A stretch of DNA of 64,000 bases, from assembly GCF_009618275.1 (NCBI RefSeq), contig NZ_WIAD01000023.1, positions 24,647 to 88,646 of the forward strand, in the 5' to 3' direction. Position 1 is the stretch's first letter, and each line of letters starts with the position of its first letter. The notes under the pieces are model-generated. The model was not told the DNA's origin, searched no databases, and saw only the letters and a list, made by a program, of their open reading frames with translations. Of this stretch, positions 1-12,813 are shown piece by piece. The translations under genes were made by a program, and so were the position numbers. This DNA is from Roseimaritima sediminicola. Its GTDB lineage: Bacteria; Planctomycetota; Planctomycetia; Pirellulales; Pirellulaceae.

Positions 1-1451
1 CCAATTGGTTAACCAACATAGCGGCCACCATTTCTTCTTCGGACAGTTCGCGGTCGCCGACCGGCTGGCGATTCTCCGGAGCTTCGACCTGCATGGGCAA
101 GACGGCCAGGGATTCGATCCGCGGCCGACGACCTTGCGCGGCGATATACCAGCCGCCGCCGGCCAATCCGGCCAGGGCCGCCGAACCGGCCAACAATCCC
201 AGCGTGCGGCGCGAGAACCGTCCGTTATTCCGCCCGGCTGGCACGCCGTGCAGGCTTCGCCAGGGCACTTCGGTGGTGTGTTCGGTATTGCCACTCGGCC
301 CCACCGTGCTGGGCGCGACACCGCGCAACCGCGCGGCCACTTCGCTGGCGGATACCGGCCGCCCATCGATATCTTTCTGCAGGCAATGCTGAATTAATTC
401 CGCCAGATCGGGATCCGACGCGGCGATCTCGGGGACGCCCGGCGGGTCGGCATGGAGGACGGCGCCGAGCGATTCGGCCAGCGTTTTTCCGGGAAAGGGC
501 GGGCGGCCGTAAAAGCATTCGTACAGCACACATCCCAGCCCAAAAATGTCTGCCGCGAAAGTCGCTTTCTCGCCCCGGGCCTGTTCCGGCGCCATGTATC
601 CGGCCGTCCCCATGACGATCCCACTGGCCGTCGGATCCTGGGTGGTGGCCGCCGCGGCTTCGGAAGCTCGCGACAAACCGAAATCCAACAGTTTGACGAT
701 CGAACCGGCGGGGCTGCTGGCATGCGAACCGGCGACGCCCAACAACACCAGATTCTCGGGTTTCAAGTCACGATGCACGATTCCTCGGGCATGGGCGGCG
801 CTCAGCGCGTCGGCGATTTGGGCTCCCACCCGCCGCGTCTCGGCGGCGTCCAAACGTCCGCGTTCGATGCGACTGCGAAGCGTTTCCCCGTCGAGCAATT
901 CCATCACGGCATAGGGTCGCCCACAGTGGGTGCCCACGTCGAACAGGGACACGATATTCGGGTGTCGCAGCCCCGCCACGGCCCGCGATTCGCGTTCAAA
1001 GCGTTCCACCCGGTCGCGTCGCTGCGCCCAGTCGTCGGCCAGTACTTTGATGGCCACCGGGCGTTCCAATCGGGTGTCCAGCCCCAGGTAGACGCGGCCC
1101 ATGCCGCCCCGGCCGATCAGGGACTCCACTTTATAGGGTCCCAGCTGGACACCCGGTCGAATCACCGATTCGCCCGGCTGGAGTTCCACCTCGTCGGTGG
1201 CCGTTTCGTCCGCCGTGGCCGGTTCGTCCGCGGTGGCCTGCAGCACGGCCGCCCCTCCGGCCCCGGCCGCCTCGAGTTCCGAACGCACCGCCGACAACTC
1301 GGCTCGGAGGACCTGGCGATTAACTTGGCCATAGGTATCGAGCCAGTGTTCGACCGAGGGTTGCTTCCCCGCTTTCCACTCGGCTTCGAACTGCAGACAG
1401 ATCGCGTCGATACGCGTCAGTTCGTCTGCCGACAAGTCGGAAAGGGACATA
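1..1451 (-). CDS. Transmembrane Ser/Thr protein kinase (PknB-like), 3' end cut by window
   Basis: About 484 residues are visible and the frame is still open at base 1. The Hanks-type kinase domain spans about residues 104-370. It has the glycine loop GRGGMG (113-118), VAIK lysine (135), HRDLKPEN (226-233), DFG (256-258) and the APE-type motif YMAPEQ. One membrane segment follows at about 416-438. The visible tail (RIESLAVLPM, then EEEMVAAML) resembles the start of a TolB-like domain often found behind such kinases; that is tentative. The ATG at 1451 has an AGGAGG eight bases upstream. The sigma-factor gene ends 50 bp upstream on the same strand, so the pair is probably co-transcribed and the kinase may control or be controlled by that sigma factor. 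Confidence 0.9.
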
Positions 1452-1501
1452 GAAATTCGCCTCCTGGGGCGCGAATGCTATGAGGTCTCGTCGGCCGCCG
1501 T

Positions 1502-2125
1502 TCAGCGTTCATCGGCCTCGACCGCCTCACTCCAAATCTTACGGATCAACTGCAACCTTCGTTCGACCGCGCGTTTGGAGAGTTCCAGACGTTCGGCGAC
1601 CTCGTCCACCAAAAACCCCTCCATCCGCATGATCGCGATCTGGCGCAATTGTTCGTCGGGCAACTGATTAAGCAAGGCCTCGCACTCTTCGGCCAGCTCC
1701 GCCTGCAGATCGGCCGCCGCTTTGTCGCCGGCAACCCCGCCGATGCCGCCACTGCGGAGCTCCTCGGCATCGGCAAATACCGATTCGCCACGAACCACGC
1801 CGCCGCCACGTTTCTGTCGCGTTTGATGCCGCAGGTGCGCATGCGCTTTGCGGCCGGTCAATGTAATTAACAATCCCCAAAGGTTGTCCGGACCCGACAG
1901 ATCGGGAAAACGATCATGGCGAATTCCCGCGATAAAACTGTGAAAGGCGCTCAGAGCCACGTCTTCCTCGTCGCCCACGCGGCGCAGCGAAGCCGGCAGC
2001 CGACGGGCGGCCAGCCGCACCAAACGCTGGTAATAATTCTCCCACAGCTGCGTTGTCGCCTGCTGGTCTCCCTGACGCACTCGGTCGATCAGCTTGGCAA
2101 ATTCTTCGGTCGATTGCGGCAACAA
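1502..2125 (-). CDS. ECF-type RNA polymerase sigma factor
   Basis: A 207-residue sigma-70-family protein of the short planctomycete type. Region 2 lies around residues 20-100 (GDEEDVALSAFHSF, then NLWGLLITLTGRKAHAHLR). Region 4 lies near the C-terminus (LPDEQLRQIAIMRMEGF, then EVAERLELSKRAVERRL, a helix-turn-helix). The start is a TTG, at 2125 or 2122. A GGGAGG lies 3 or 6 bases upstream of these, so 2122 is equally possible. The gene is followed by a Ser/Thr kinase gene 50 bp downstream and preceded by another kinase gene. Sigma factors of this group paired with kinases are known in planctomycetes. No anti-sigma factor is seen, so kinase control in its place is an inference. Confidence 0.88.
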   Translation of the reverse strand: MLPQSTEEFAKLIDRVRQGDQQATTQLWENYYQRLVRLAARRLPASLRRVGDEEDVALSAFHSFIAGIRHDRFPDLSGPDNLWGLLITLTGRKAHAHLRHQTRQKRGGGVVRGESVFADAEELRSGGIGGVAGDKAAADLQAELAEECEALLNQLPDEQLRQIAIMRMEGFLVDEVAERLELSKRAVERRLQLIRKIWSEAVEADER

Positions 2126-2249
2126 ACACCTCCCGGGACCCTATGCTCAGTACACCCCGCGGCCCTGTTATAGCCAACGAGTCGTGCACCGAGCAGTATA
2201 ACGACCCGCACGAAACTCGCCGCACACCCCGCCCACCAGAGGGGCGGCA

Positions 2250-4427
2250 TCAATCCATCAGTGTCGGTGGAGCAGCTCCCTCCACCGCTGCCGCAGGGGC
2301 CGGGCCGGCACGCCTCGTCGTCGCCCTTCGGCCCGAATCCGCCGCTCGACCGGGGCCGGAGACGCTGGTCCACCAACGCTCCGCGTCCTGGGCGGTCCAC
2401 GCCGGAACGTCCCGGCAAGCCTGCAGCTGGCGAGCCACCTCTCGGGCCGTTTGGGGTCGCCGGTCCGCGGATTTCTGCAAACACTGCATCACCAAATCCT
2501 CCAGGTCTGCGGGGACGGCCGAACCGAGCCGCTTGCTGGGCCGTGGCGGCATCGTTCCGACCTGCAGCATGCAAATGTCGACCGCGCTGTCGGCACGAAA
2601 CAGGTGCTGGCCGCACAACAGGTAATAACCGACGGCGCCGACGGAATAGATGTCCGAACGCGCATCGACGCGAGTCGCATTACGAATCGCCTCGGGAGAC
2701 ATGTACAGCGGCGTCCCGGTCAACGACTCCACCTTGGTCACGGCGCTGCTATCGATATTGATCGTGTCCTTGACCAAGCCGAAATCGACGACTTTCAACA
2801 GGTCGCTGGGCGCCGGCGGAGCGCTGACCAGGAGGTTCGCCGGCTTGATATCGCGGTGTACCAGCCCGCGATCGTGTGCTTCGGCCAGCGAACCGCACAG
2901 CTGGCTCAGCAGATGGACGACGCGCGGTGCTGACTGCGGTCCATAACCGTCGACCAACTGCGACAGGTCCAATCCTTCGACCAGCTCCATCGCGTAATAG
3001 AACGTACCGTCGGGCGTTTTGCCGTAATCATAGATCTGGATCGTGTTGGGATGCCGCAGCTCGCTGGTCCGCCGTACTTCACGTTCGAATCGCTCGGCCG
3101 CTCGCGAATCCTTGCCCGCATTCAGTACCTTCAGGGCGACCGGTCGCCGCAGCATGGTGTGCTGGGCCCGGTACACCGTTCCCACGCCGCCGCTTCCCAA
3201 AGCTTCACCAAGCTGATAGCTGCCCAGGTAATCAAGGCCCGGGTGATTGCGGCCCGGGTGCTCGCGGCCCAGGTGATCGCGGCCCGGGTGCTCGTGGCTT
3301 TCCTGTGGGGCCCCAGCAGCATGCGACACCGGTTGCGTGCGCAGCCGCCGGACTCCGAAGACTCCCACGCCCACGACGCCCAGCAGGGCCGCGAGCCACA
3401 GCAGCGAATCGACCGCGTGGCGGAGGGCGAGCCAGGGTGCAAACGCTTCCTGACGAGCCATCTCGACCGCCACGCCCATTTGATACGCTTCCAACCAAGT
3501 CCACGCGCCGATCAATTGCTCGCCACGGTAGTCATCGAAACCGTCGATATCGATGCTCGAACCACCCCGCAACGCCGCGGCGGCGATCCGCGTAGGCACC
3601 TCGGGGGCCGCCGCCGCGACAAATCGGCTGGGCGACAGCAATCGGCCCTCGCGATCGTACAGATAGGTATCCGCCGTGTCGCCGACCCAGCCACGCTTGA
3701 GGATCGGCTGCAGGTGCCGGTCGGGATCCAGCAGGATGGCGAGGTAACCGACGTTCTGGTTCTGTACGCGGATCGGTGCGACCGCTGCGATCCGTCGGGT
3801 GGGAGCCTCCGCGGCGTCGGCTCCAGCCTCATACGACCAAGGAAACGGATGGGAAACGGCCGGACAGCCGCGAGCCAGCCGCCGCCAACAATGCGGTCCC
3901 AGCGGCAAATGCGTATCCCGCCAGTCCGGGTCGGCAGCGTCTTCGATTCGGCCGTCATGATCGAACACGGCCCACTGGGCATCGTCGGGCCAGCTGTCAC
4001 TGAGGCGGGCAGCCCGCTGGGCGGACAACCCTCTGGGCGAAAACACTTCGGCAAACCGCAAAGCCTCGGCAGGCAGAGCTCCACCTGCCGCGGCTCGGTC
4101 CGTCTGCTCCAGCAGCCGAGCGGCACGGCGGGCGAGTTCCGTCTGCTGCTGCAACCAATTCTCGACGGCCGCGGCGGTGGTATCACGCAGAAAACTTATC
4201 TCTCGGACGCTATGCAGACGGGTCTCTCGACGCACCTCCCAGGAAACCCAAATGCCGTAAGCGACTGCCAGAACGATGGTTACGGCGGCCAACGGCCAGC
4301 GCAGCAGGCGAGAGCGACCGGTTGCCGGGGATCGTTCGGGGGCGGCTCGGCGCTGGGTTCCGCTCTCCGGCGAAGCTTCCTCACCCGGTAGTTCGTTGCC
4401 CCGCGGACCAAGCGATACGGAACCCAT
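2250..4427 (-). CDS. Ser/Thr protein kinase with N-terminal extracytoplasmic (Cache-like) sensor
   Basis: A 725-residue membrane kinase whose sensor is N-terminal, the reverse of the usual PknB layout. There is a membrane segment at about 45-64, an extracytoplasmic region at 65-335 that looks like a double Cache sensor (for example VGYLAILLDPDRHL and TYLYDREGRLLS), and a second membrane segment at 336-360. The kinase domain starts at about 404 (GEALGSGGVGTVY). It has VALKVLN, HRDIKPANLL (from about 524) and DFG (548-550). Five tandem pentapeptides of the type xxHPG lie just before the kinase domain. The gene starts 10 bp after the DUF1571 gene, so the two probably form an operon. It probably transmits an external signal to cytoplasmic phosphorylation; the ligand is unknown. 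Confidence 0.87.
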   Translation of the reverse strand: MGSVSLGPRGNELPGEEASPESGTQRRAAPERSPATGRSRLLRWPLAAVTIVLAVAYGIWVSWEVRRETRLHSVREISFLRDTTAAAVENWLQQQTELARRAARLLEQTDRAAAGGALPAEALRFAEVFSPRGLSAQRAARLSDSWPDDAQWAVFDHDGRIEDAADPDWRDTHLPLGPHCWRRLARGCPAVSHPFPWSYEAGADAAEAPTRRIAAVAPIRVQNQNVGYLAILLDPDRHLQPILKRGWVGDTADTYLYDREGRLLSPSRFVAAAAPEVPTRIAAAALRGGSSIDIDGFDDYRGEQLIGAWTWLEAYQMGVAVEMARQEAFAPWLALRHAVDSLLWLAALLGVVGVGVFGVRRLRTQPVSHAAGAPQESHEHPGRDHLGREHPGRNHPGLDYLGSYQLGEALGSGGVGTVYRAQHTMLRRPVALKVLNAGKDSRAAERFEREVRRTSELRHPNTIQIYDYGKTPDGTFYYAMELVEGLDLSQLVDGYGPQSAPRVVHLLSQLCGSLAEAHDRGLVHRDIKPANLLVSAPPAPSDLLKVVDFGLVKDTINIDSSAVTKVESLTGTPLYMSPEAIRNATRVDARSDIYSVGAVGYYLLCGQHLFRADSAVDICMLQVGTMPPRPSKRLGSAVPADLEDLVMQCLQKSADRRPQTAREVARQLQACRDVPAWTAQDAERWWTSVSGPGRAADSGRRATTRRAGPAPAAAVEGAAPPTLMD
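3222..3296 (-). repeat. Five tandem 15-bp units inside the kinase gene
   Basis: Five consecutive 15-bp units (plus-strand form GCCCGGGTGNTCGCG with small changes) encode pentapeptides HEHPG, RDHLG, REHPG, RNHPG and LDYLG. They lie between the second membrane segment and the kinase domain. The last unit grades into the native start of the domain, so the array probably grew by slippage from it. Confidence 0.85.
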
Positions 4428-4437
4428 CGACGGCGTC

Positions 4438-5388
4438 CTAGGGAAAGTCGTACTGCGGATTATCGGGGTCGAAGTCGTCCTCGGCTAAGCCGACGTTCAA
4501 TTCGACATCCAGATAGGTATAGGATTCCAATAACGGCGGCTCTTCACCCTCGGCAGGCCACCCGTAGGCCGTGTACTGCAGAGGGATCTGACGTTCTTGA
4601 TCGATGGCGATTTCGGCCAGCGAGAAATCGTCCGGCCGGCCGTTGGGTTCGGCGTGCCGCACCTGAATCAACTGACACGCTCGCCCGGCGACGTCATGCG
4701 GAGCGGTGATCGAAACGGTGGCCGACGCCGTCTGTTGGTCCAGTTCGCCGCGTTCGATTAATTTTCGCACCAAATTGGTCATCCCGATCTGGGTGATCGG
4801 ATAACGGTTGCCCCGCATGGCCAGAAAGCTGTCCGGCGGCAGCGAAACCCGCATCACATTCAGCAGTCCGGCTTCGTGAGCGACCAGTTTGCCGTCGTTG
4901 GCGTCTTCACGCCAAATCACTTCTCGGCCGGCCACCGCAGGCGGATCGGTAAAGTGCAGGTAGACGCGCAGCGGGCGGACCGTCTGTCCGTCCTGGACGC
5001 GCCGGGTCTGCAGTTTGATCTGCATCGTTTCAGGTGGACGCAGGGTTTCGCCGATCCGTTCCTGCTTGACCAGGGTGGCGGTGTAGTCGTCGATCCGCTG
5101 TTCCAATTGGTCCAGGCCCTCGCGAGCCATCTGCAGGACTTCCTCCAGCGTCGCCTCGCGAGTCGTAGGGGTCGCCGCGGCGACCAAGGCATCGCCGGAC
5201 GCCGCGGGTTCTGACGGACCCGCCGGCGTCGGCACACGCAGCGGCGGCGCCGACCAAGGCGCCGTGCTGCGGCCCAACACGAACCCGACCCCCAGCAGAA
5301 TGACGGAAACGGCAGCCGGACGCAGCCATCCCCGGCGGCTGCGCCCGGCAGCAGGGGGCGGATCCGAGGCGGGAGGATTCGTTGTCAC
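4438..5388 (-). CDS. DUF1571 family protein, membrane-anchored
   Basis: A 316-residue protein beginning at a GTG (5388). Residues 1-25 are Pro/Arg-rich, followed by one membrane segment at about 26-42, so the rest is probably periplasmic or exported. The DUF1571 region runs from about residue 78 (EVLQMAREGLDQLE) to the end, with the family-like stretches AGREVIWRE, LVAHEAG and FLAMRGNRYPITQIG. A second member of the family is encoded at 42735-43595. The function of DUF1571 is not known. The kinase gene begins 10 bp downstream, so the two are probably co-transcribed. Confidence 0.85.
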   Translation of the reverse strand: MTTNPPASDPPPAAGRSRRGWLRPAAVSVILLGVGFVLGRSTAPWSAPPLRVPTPAGPSEPAASGDALVAAATPTTREATLEEVLQMAREGLDQLEQRIDDYTATLVKQERIGETLRPPETMQIKLQTRRVQDGQTVRPLRVYLHFTDPPAVAGREVIWREDANDGKLVAHEAGLLNVMRVSLPPDSFLAMRGNRYPITQIGMTNLVRKLIERGELDQQTASATVSITAPHDVAGRACQLIQVRHAEPNGRPDDFSLAEIAIDQERQIPLQYTAYGWPAEGEEPPLLESYTYLDVELNVGLAEDDFDPDNPQYDFP

Positions 5389-5723
5389 AGGTGGTGGCCC
5401 CCAAAAACACGAAAAAAGCGGAAAAACGCCCCAAAAATCACGGGTGACGGCAAGCCCCCTGGCCCTCGCACGAATGCGGGTAGGGCTCGCAGCCCGCGAC
5501 CGTAACCCCCGCGATTACAAGGAAATGGATCGCGGTTGACCCACTTTGCCCAAACGCGTAACTTTTACCGGGGAAACTTCGTAGCAAATTATTTGCCTTC
5601 TTTGTTGCGCATGGAAGCGTCTTGGGGCCAGGGGGTGCGGATTTGACCGCTCTCTGCCCAGAACATTCCATGCCAGTGACATCCTTTGTTGGCGCCCCGC
5701 CGGCGATGGTCAAGGCTTAACAG
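5389..5723. other. Divergent intergenic region between DUF1571 gene and secA
   Basis: This 335-bp gap holds the start regions of two divergent transcription units. One credible promoter pointing to secA is listed separately. No RNA gene or repeat is visible. Confidence 0.6.
5536..5564 (+). promoter_or_regulatory. Candidate sigma-70-type promoter for secA
   Basis: TTGACC (5536-5541), a 17-bp spacer and TAACTT (5559-5564) match the -35/-10 consensus in 5 and 4 of 6 positions at the optimal spacing. It would give a leader of about 150 nt before secA. It was read by eye and is untested. Confidence 0.4.
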
Positions 5724-9428
<3,705 letters not shown>

Positions 9429-9519
9429 ACGCCGCCTTCACGGCGCGGGCCACCGCAACCGTCTGTGCGTTCTTCACACGTTTAAAACGCGACACTTCCG
9501 TTCGGCAAGGATGCCTGCG

Positions 9520-10818
9520 ATGTGGTTTAATGCCGCCTACCTGCTGGCCGCTTTGGCGGTCTCGCCCTGGCTGCTGTACCGGGCGATCCGGCACGGTAAA
9601 TATCGCCGCGGGTGGCGTTCCAAGCTGCTCGGCCACACCGGTCTGACGCTCACCGACGCACCGACGATTTGGCTGCATGCGGTCAGCGTCGGCGAAGTCA
9701 ACCTGCTGCGGCGGTTTGCCTCTCGGCTCGCCCAGCGGTATCCGGATCATCAGCTGGTCATCAGCAGTACGACGGTGACCGGCCATGCGCTGGCTTGCCA
9801 GCACTTCGGCGCGGACCGCGTTTTCTACTGCCCGCTGGATTTCACCTGGGCGGTCCGCCGAGTTTTGCGCCAGCTGCGTCCGGAACAATTAATTCTTGCG
9901 GAGCTGGAGGTCTGGCCCAACCTGATCCGTATCGCCCACCGGCAGGGCGTTCCGGTCGCGGTGATCAATGGCCGGCTGAGCGAGAACAGCTTTCGCGGGT
10001 ACCGCCGTTTGGGCCGTCTGGTTGGCGGCACGTTCGGAAGGCTGTCGTGCGTCGCAGCGCAAAACGAAACCTACGCCGAACGATTCCACAGCTTGGGAGT
10101 CGATCCGGCTCGGGTCCATGTCACGGGATCGCTGAAATTTGATGACGCACCGACAACCCGCGACACCCCCGCCGCCAAAGCTTGTGCAGCACGAGCGGGC
10201 CTGACGAGCGCCCACCGCGTTTGGCTGGCCGGCAGCACTCAGGCCGGCGAAGAGACCGTGGTCCTGGCCGCCTACCGCCAGTTGCTCGAGCAACACCCGG
10301 ACCTGCGACTGATTCTGGTCCCCAGGCATGCAGAACGGTTTGAACGGTGTGCAGCGGAGGTCCGCCAAGCCGGTTTCCGCTGTGTACGCCGCAGCGAGAC
10401 GTCCGAGCGGGCGGACGCGCCGCTCGCCAGTGACAGCGTTTTTCTGGTCGATGCGATCGGCGAGCTGCGGGATTGGTGGGCGACGGCGGAAATCGCTTTC
10501 GTCGGTGGCAGCCTGGGCAGCCGTGGCGGTCAGAACATGCTCGAACCGGCCGGCTACGGCGCGGCGGTTTGCTTTGGTCCCAACACCCGTAACTTTCGCG
10601 ACATCGTTTCGCATCTGTTGGCCGCCGACGCCGCAACGGTCGTCCACGACCAACAGCAGCTGGCCGCCTTCGTCCAGCGTTGTCTGGAAGATGAACCCTG
10701 GGCCGCCCAGCAAGGCACGGCCGCGCAGGCGGTGGTCCGCCAACACCGCGGCGCCACCGAGAGGACCTTAAATGCGATCGCCGAGGTCGCACCGCTGCAT
10801 CGCGATAGAGCCGCCTAG
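9520..10818 (+). CDS. waaA: 3-deoxy-D-manno-octulosonic acid (Kdo) transferase
   Basis: A 432-residue GT-B enzyme that moves Kdo from CMP-Kdo onto lipid A precursor at the inner membrane, an early step of LPS synthesis. Family hallmarks are an N-terminal membrane anchor (AAYLLAALAVSPWLLYRAI), WLHAVSVGEV, the ISSTTVTGHA stretch, YCPLDFTW, ELEVWPNLI with its acidic residues, INGRLSENSFRGY and FVGGSLGSRGGQNMLEP. The ATG at 9520 has an AAGG nine bases upstream; an ATG three codons earlier (9511) touches the AAGG. Its presence supports an LPS-bearing outer membrane. It is co-directional with secA, 91 bp upstream. Confidence 0.95.
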   Translation: MWFNAAYLLAALAVSPWLLYRAIRHGKYRRGWRSKLLGHTGLTLTDAPTIWLHAVSVGEVNLLRRFASRLAQRYPDHQLVISSTTVTGHALACQHFGADRVFYCPLDFTWAVRRVLRQLRPEQLILAELEVWPNLIRIAHRQGVPVAVINGRLSENSFRGYRRLGRLVGGTFGRLSCVAAQNETYAERFHSLGVDPARVHVTGSLKFDDAPTTRDTPAAKACAARAGLTSAHRVWLAGSTQAGEETVVLAAYRQLLEQHPDLRLILVPRHAERFERCAAEVRQAGFRCVRRSETSERADAPLASDSVFLVDAIGELRDWWATAEIAFVGGSLGSRGGQNMLEPAGYGAAVCFGPNTRNFRDIVSHLLAADAATVVHDQQQLAAFVQRCLEDEPWAAQQGTAAQAVVRQHRGATERTLNAIAEVAPLHRDRAA

Positions 10819-10832
10819 ACACCGAGGGCTCT

Positions 10833-10958
10833 CACAGAGGCACCAAGGCACGGAGTAGAGAGGATCGTCCAGAGCAAGAGGCGGAATCTCCGGCGTCGAC
10901 TGTGAGGCAGCCGTGCATTACTTGCTTGTTTTCCCCTCCGTGCCTTTGTGCCTCTGTG
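10833..10958. repeat. Imperfect inverted repeat, 23-bp arms
   Basis: Arms 10833-10855 (starting CACAGAGGCACCAAGG) and 10936-10958 are reverse complements with one mismatch. They are separated by 80 bp and lie between the convergent genes waaA and the 11035-11871 gene. It may be a mobile-element remnant or a structure ending transcription. Confidence 0.85.
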
Positions 10959-11034
10959 CCTTCGCGCGAACCTCCGCGATGACCATCTTGCCCGAAGCGG
11001 CAAACCTTATGAGCTTGCGTTAATGGACTTGGCG

Positions 11035-11871
11035 TTACCCGCCGGCGTGGGGCGGCGGAGGGCCGTAGAACTTGCTGATGTCGATGCCGCCTCGAGCCTC
11101 TTCCTCCAGCAATTTGATCCGCGATTCCATGCGTTCCATGCGTCGCATCATCTGGGGCAACAATTCCTTGGCCGGATCCGGCGGCACCGGCCGCGGCACT
11201 TGCGGGTAGCTCAGATGCCGCTGCAATGCGCTGAACAGATAGAAAGGATCTTTGCGGCGGTTGGCCCGAGCGATCCGGCCTTCTTTGGCGCCGAACAAGG
11301 GCGGCGGTTTGTCTGCGATCGAGATGCCCTCGGCCTCCGCCAAACGCAAGTATTCTTCGCTCCGCAGAAACAACATGTCGGCCAGATCCACGAACCCGAC
11401 CTGTTTGTGAACCTCCTCGATCCATTCCCGCCAAGGCGGGTCGTAGATCGGGTCGGCAGCGATCGCCCGGAGGCCGCGGTCGTAGCCCAGGGCGTTGCGG
11501 CTGAGCGTTTCGAACTGGTACAGGAATGTACCCTGCGGCGCCGGCGACTCGCTGCGGTATTTGGCCTCCATCTCCAGCACGTGCAGGGCGACGCGCATGT
11601 CGAATTTTCCGCGTTCCGATTCCGCCTCGACGATCACAAACGTTTGGAAGGGCGTGAAGTAATGGCTCAGCCGCTTCATCGCCGGACTCATCACGCCGCT
11701 GTGTTTCAATTCGGTTAACAGATAATCGACCGCCAGCGGCAACCGGGTCGTCGCTAACAACTCCGCCTGCACCTGCTCGAGCAACTCCTGCAGCGGCACC
11801 TGTTCGACGATGCGTTCCCGCAACAACTGGAACAGGTAAGCCTGCTCGACATATTCGGATTGATCTAGCAT
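11035..11871 (-). CDS. Conserved hypothetical protein
   Basis: A 278-residue soluble protein with no recognised domain. It begins MLDQSEYVEQAYLFQLLRER. The middle contains YFTPFQTFVIVEAESERGK and RVALHVLEMEAKYR, and the C-terminus has a short heptad-like helix (MMRRMERMESRIKLLEEE) before a proline-rich end. The ATG at 11871 is preferred because the 11 residues added by the upstream start (11904) do not resemble the rest. It is convergent with waaA and divergent from csrA. The protein-like composition and good length make it a real gene, but its role cannot be read from the sequence. Confidence 0.75.
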   Translation of the reverse strand: MLDQSEYVEQAYLFQLLRERIVEQVPLQELLEQVQAELLATTRLPLAVDYLLTELKHSGVMSPAMKRLSHYFTPFQTFVIVEAESERGKFDMRVALHVLEMEAKYRSESPAPQGTFLYQFETLSRNALGYDRGLRAIAADPIYDPPWREWIEEVHKQVGFVDLADMLFLRSEEYLRLAEAEGISIADKPPPLFGAKEGRIARANRRKDPFYLFSALQRHLSYPQVPRPVPPDPAKELLPQMMRRMERMESRIKLLEEEARGGIDISKFYGPPPPHAGG

Positions 11872-12114
11872 CGGGCGGATTGCAAAGCCTTGTACATTCT
11901 GCAAAACCCCGCGGCGAACCCCCAGGGCGGTGACGGCCTAGATTATAACGCAAGTCGCCACCAGGAAACAACTTAAGACGCCACCGACAAGGTTTCCGCA
12001 CCGCATTGGCACGGCACCTGCTTTAAGTCCCGATCATCAACCAAGACTTCGGATCGGGCGACGGACGCAACGCCGATTCCATTTTTCCAAAAGCGTCGGC
12101 AGAAGGAGATTGCC

Positions 12115-12576
12115 ATGTTGGTTCTGAGCCGCAAATTGAACGAAAAAATTCAGCTGGGCGACAACATCACCGTAACGGTCCTGCGGGTCCAAGGAAATAC
12201 CATCCGCTTGGGCATCGACGCTCCGCGAGACGTCCGCATCCTTCGCGGCGAACTGGAACCGTTGGACAACGATCGGACCAGCAAGGACCAGCTCTTCAAG
12301 ATGCTTTCCGGCGACGAAGCGCCGGCCGCGGACGCCCCCGCCGGCGAGGCTGGCAGCGATGCTGCGGGCCACAGCGCGTCGAATGGTCCGGCGGCGGAAA
12401 CACGTCGGCAGCGGCCCGCCCCAGGGCCGCGGGCGATGGCATCGGCCGCTCCGCGCTCTGCCGCTCCACGCGGCAAGGCGCCGGCCGGTCTGGATGCCGG
12501 ACCAGCGCGGCGGGGCTCGATCAGCGGTTCGGCCGCCCGGCCGCTGGCGGCCTACATGACATCCGCCACGTCTTAA
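12115..12576 (+). CDS. csrA: Carbon storage regulator CsrA with long C-terminal tail
   Basis: CsrA is an RNA-binding homodimer that represses or stabilises mRNAs by binding GGA motifs near ribosome sites. The core (residues 1-60) is typical: MLVLSRKLNEKIQLGD, VTVLRVQGNTIRLGIDAP. The protein continues for about 90 residues of Ala/Pro/Gly/Arg-rich low-complexity sequence, whereas most CsrA proteins stop near residue 60-75. A strong AAGGAG lies 6 bases before the ATG. Because it contains a GGA, autoregulation is possible. No fliW or flagellar gene is nearby. Confidence 0.95.
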   Translation: MLVLSRKLNEKIQLGDNITVTVLRVQGNTIRLGIDAPRDVRILRGELEPLDNDRTSKDQLFKMLSGDEAPAADAPAGEAGSDAAGHSASNGPAAETRRQRPAPGPRAMASAAPRSAAPRGKAPAGLDAGPARRGSISGSAARPLAAYMTSATS

Positions 12577-12627
12577 TTCGCATGGCGGAACCATTACAGA
12601 CAGAGGTGGCAGCCACAGGCTCTCAGA

Positions 12628-12812
12628 GTAGCTCGGCTGTCCCAGCCGAGGCAAAGCATAGTAGCTCGGCTGTCTTAGCCGAGACCACTGCTCACAGGCT
12701 GGAAGCCTATGCCACTGGCCACTGTTCACAGGCTGGAAGCCTATGCCACTGGCCACTGCTCACAGGCTGGAAGCCTATGCCACTGGCCACTGGCTGGAAG
12801 CCTATGCCACTG
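12628..12812. repeat. Modular palindromic repeats between convergent csrA and nagB-like gene
   Basis: Two copies of the CGGCTGTCCCAGCCG-type hairpin module (from 12628 and 12659) are followed by three full copies and one shortened copy of the module with core GGCTGGAAGCC. The same modules recur at 16483, 31582, 34669, 49638 and 58387. Confidence 0.9.
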
Positions 12813-12813
12813 G

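Noticed and set aside
452..1483. Plus-strand frame of 343 residues at the left edge
   Set aside because: It is antisense to the Ser/Thr kinase, whose motifs are unmistakable on the minus strand.
12016..12060. Hairpin upstream of csrA (CCCGAT / ATCGGG) as a riboswitch or attenuator
   Set aside because: The stem is only 6 bp with a long loop; too weak to support.
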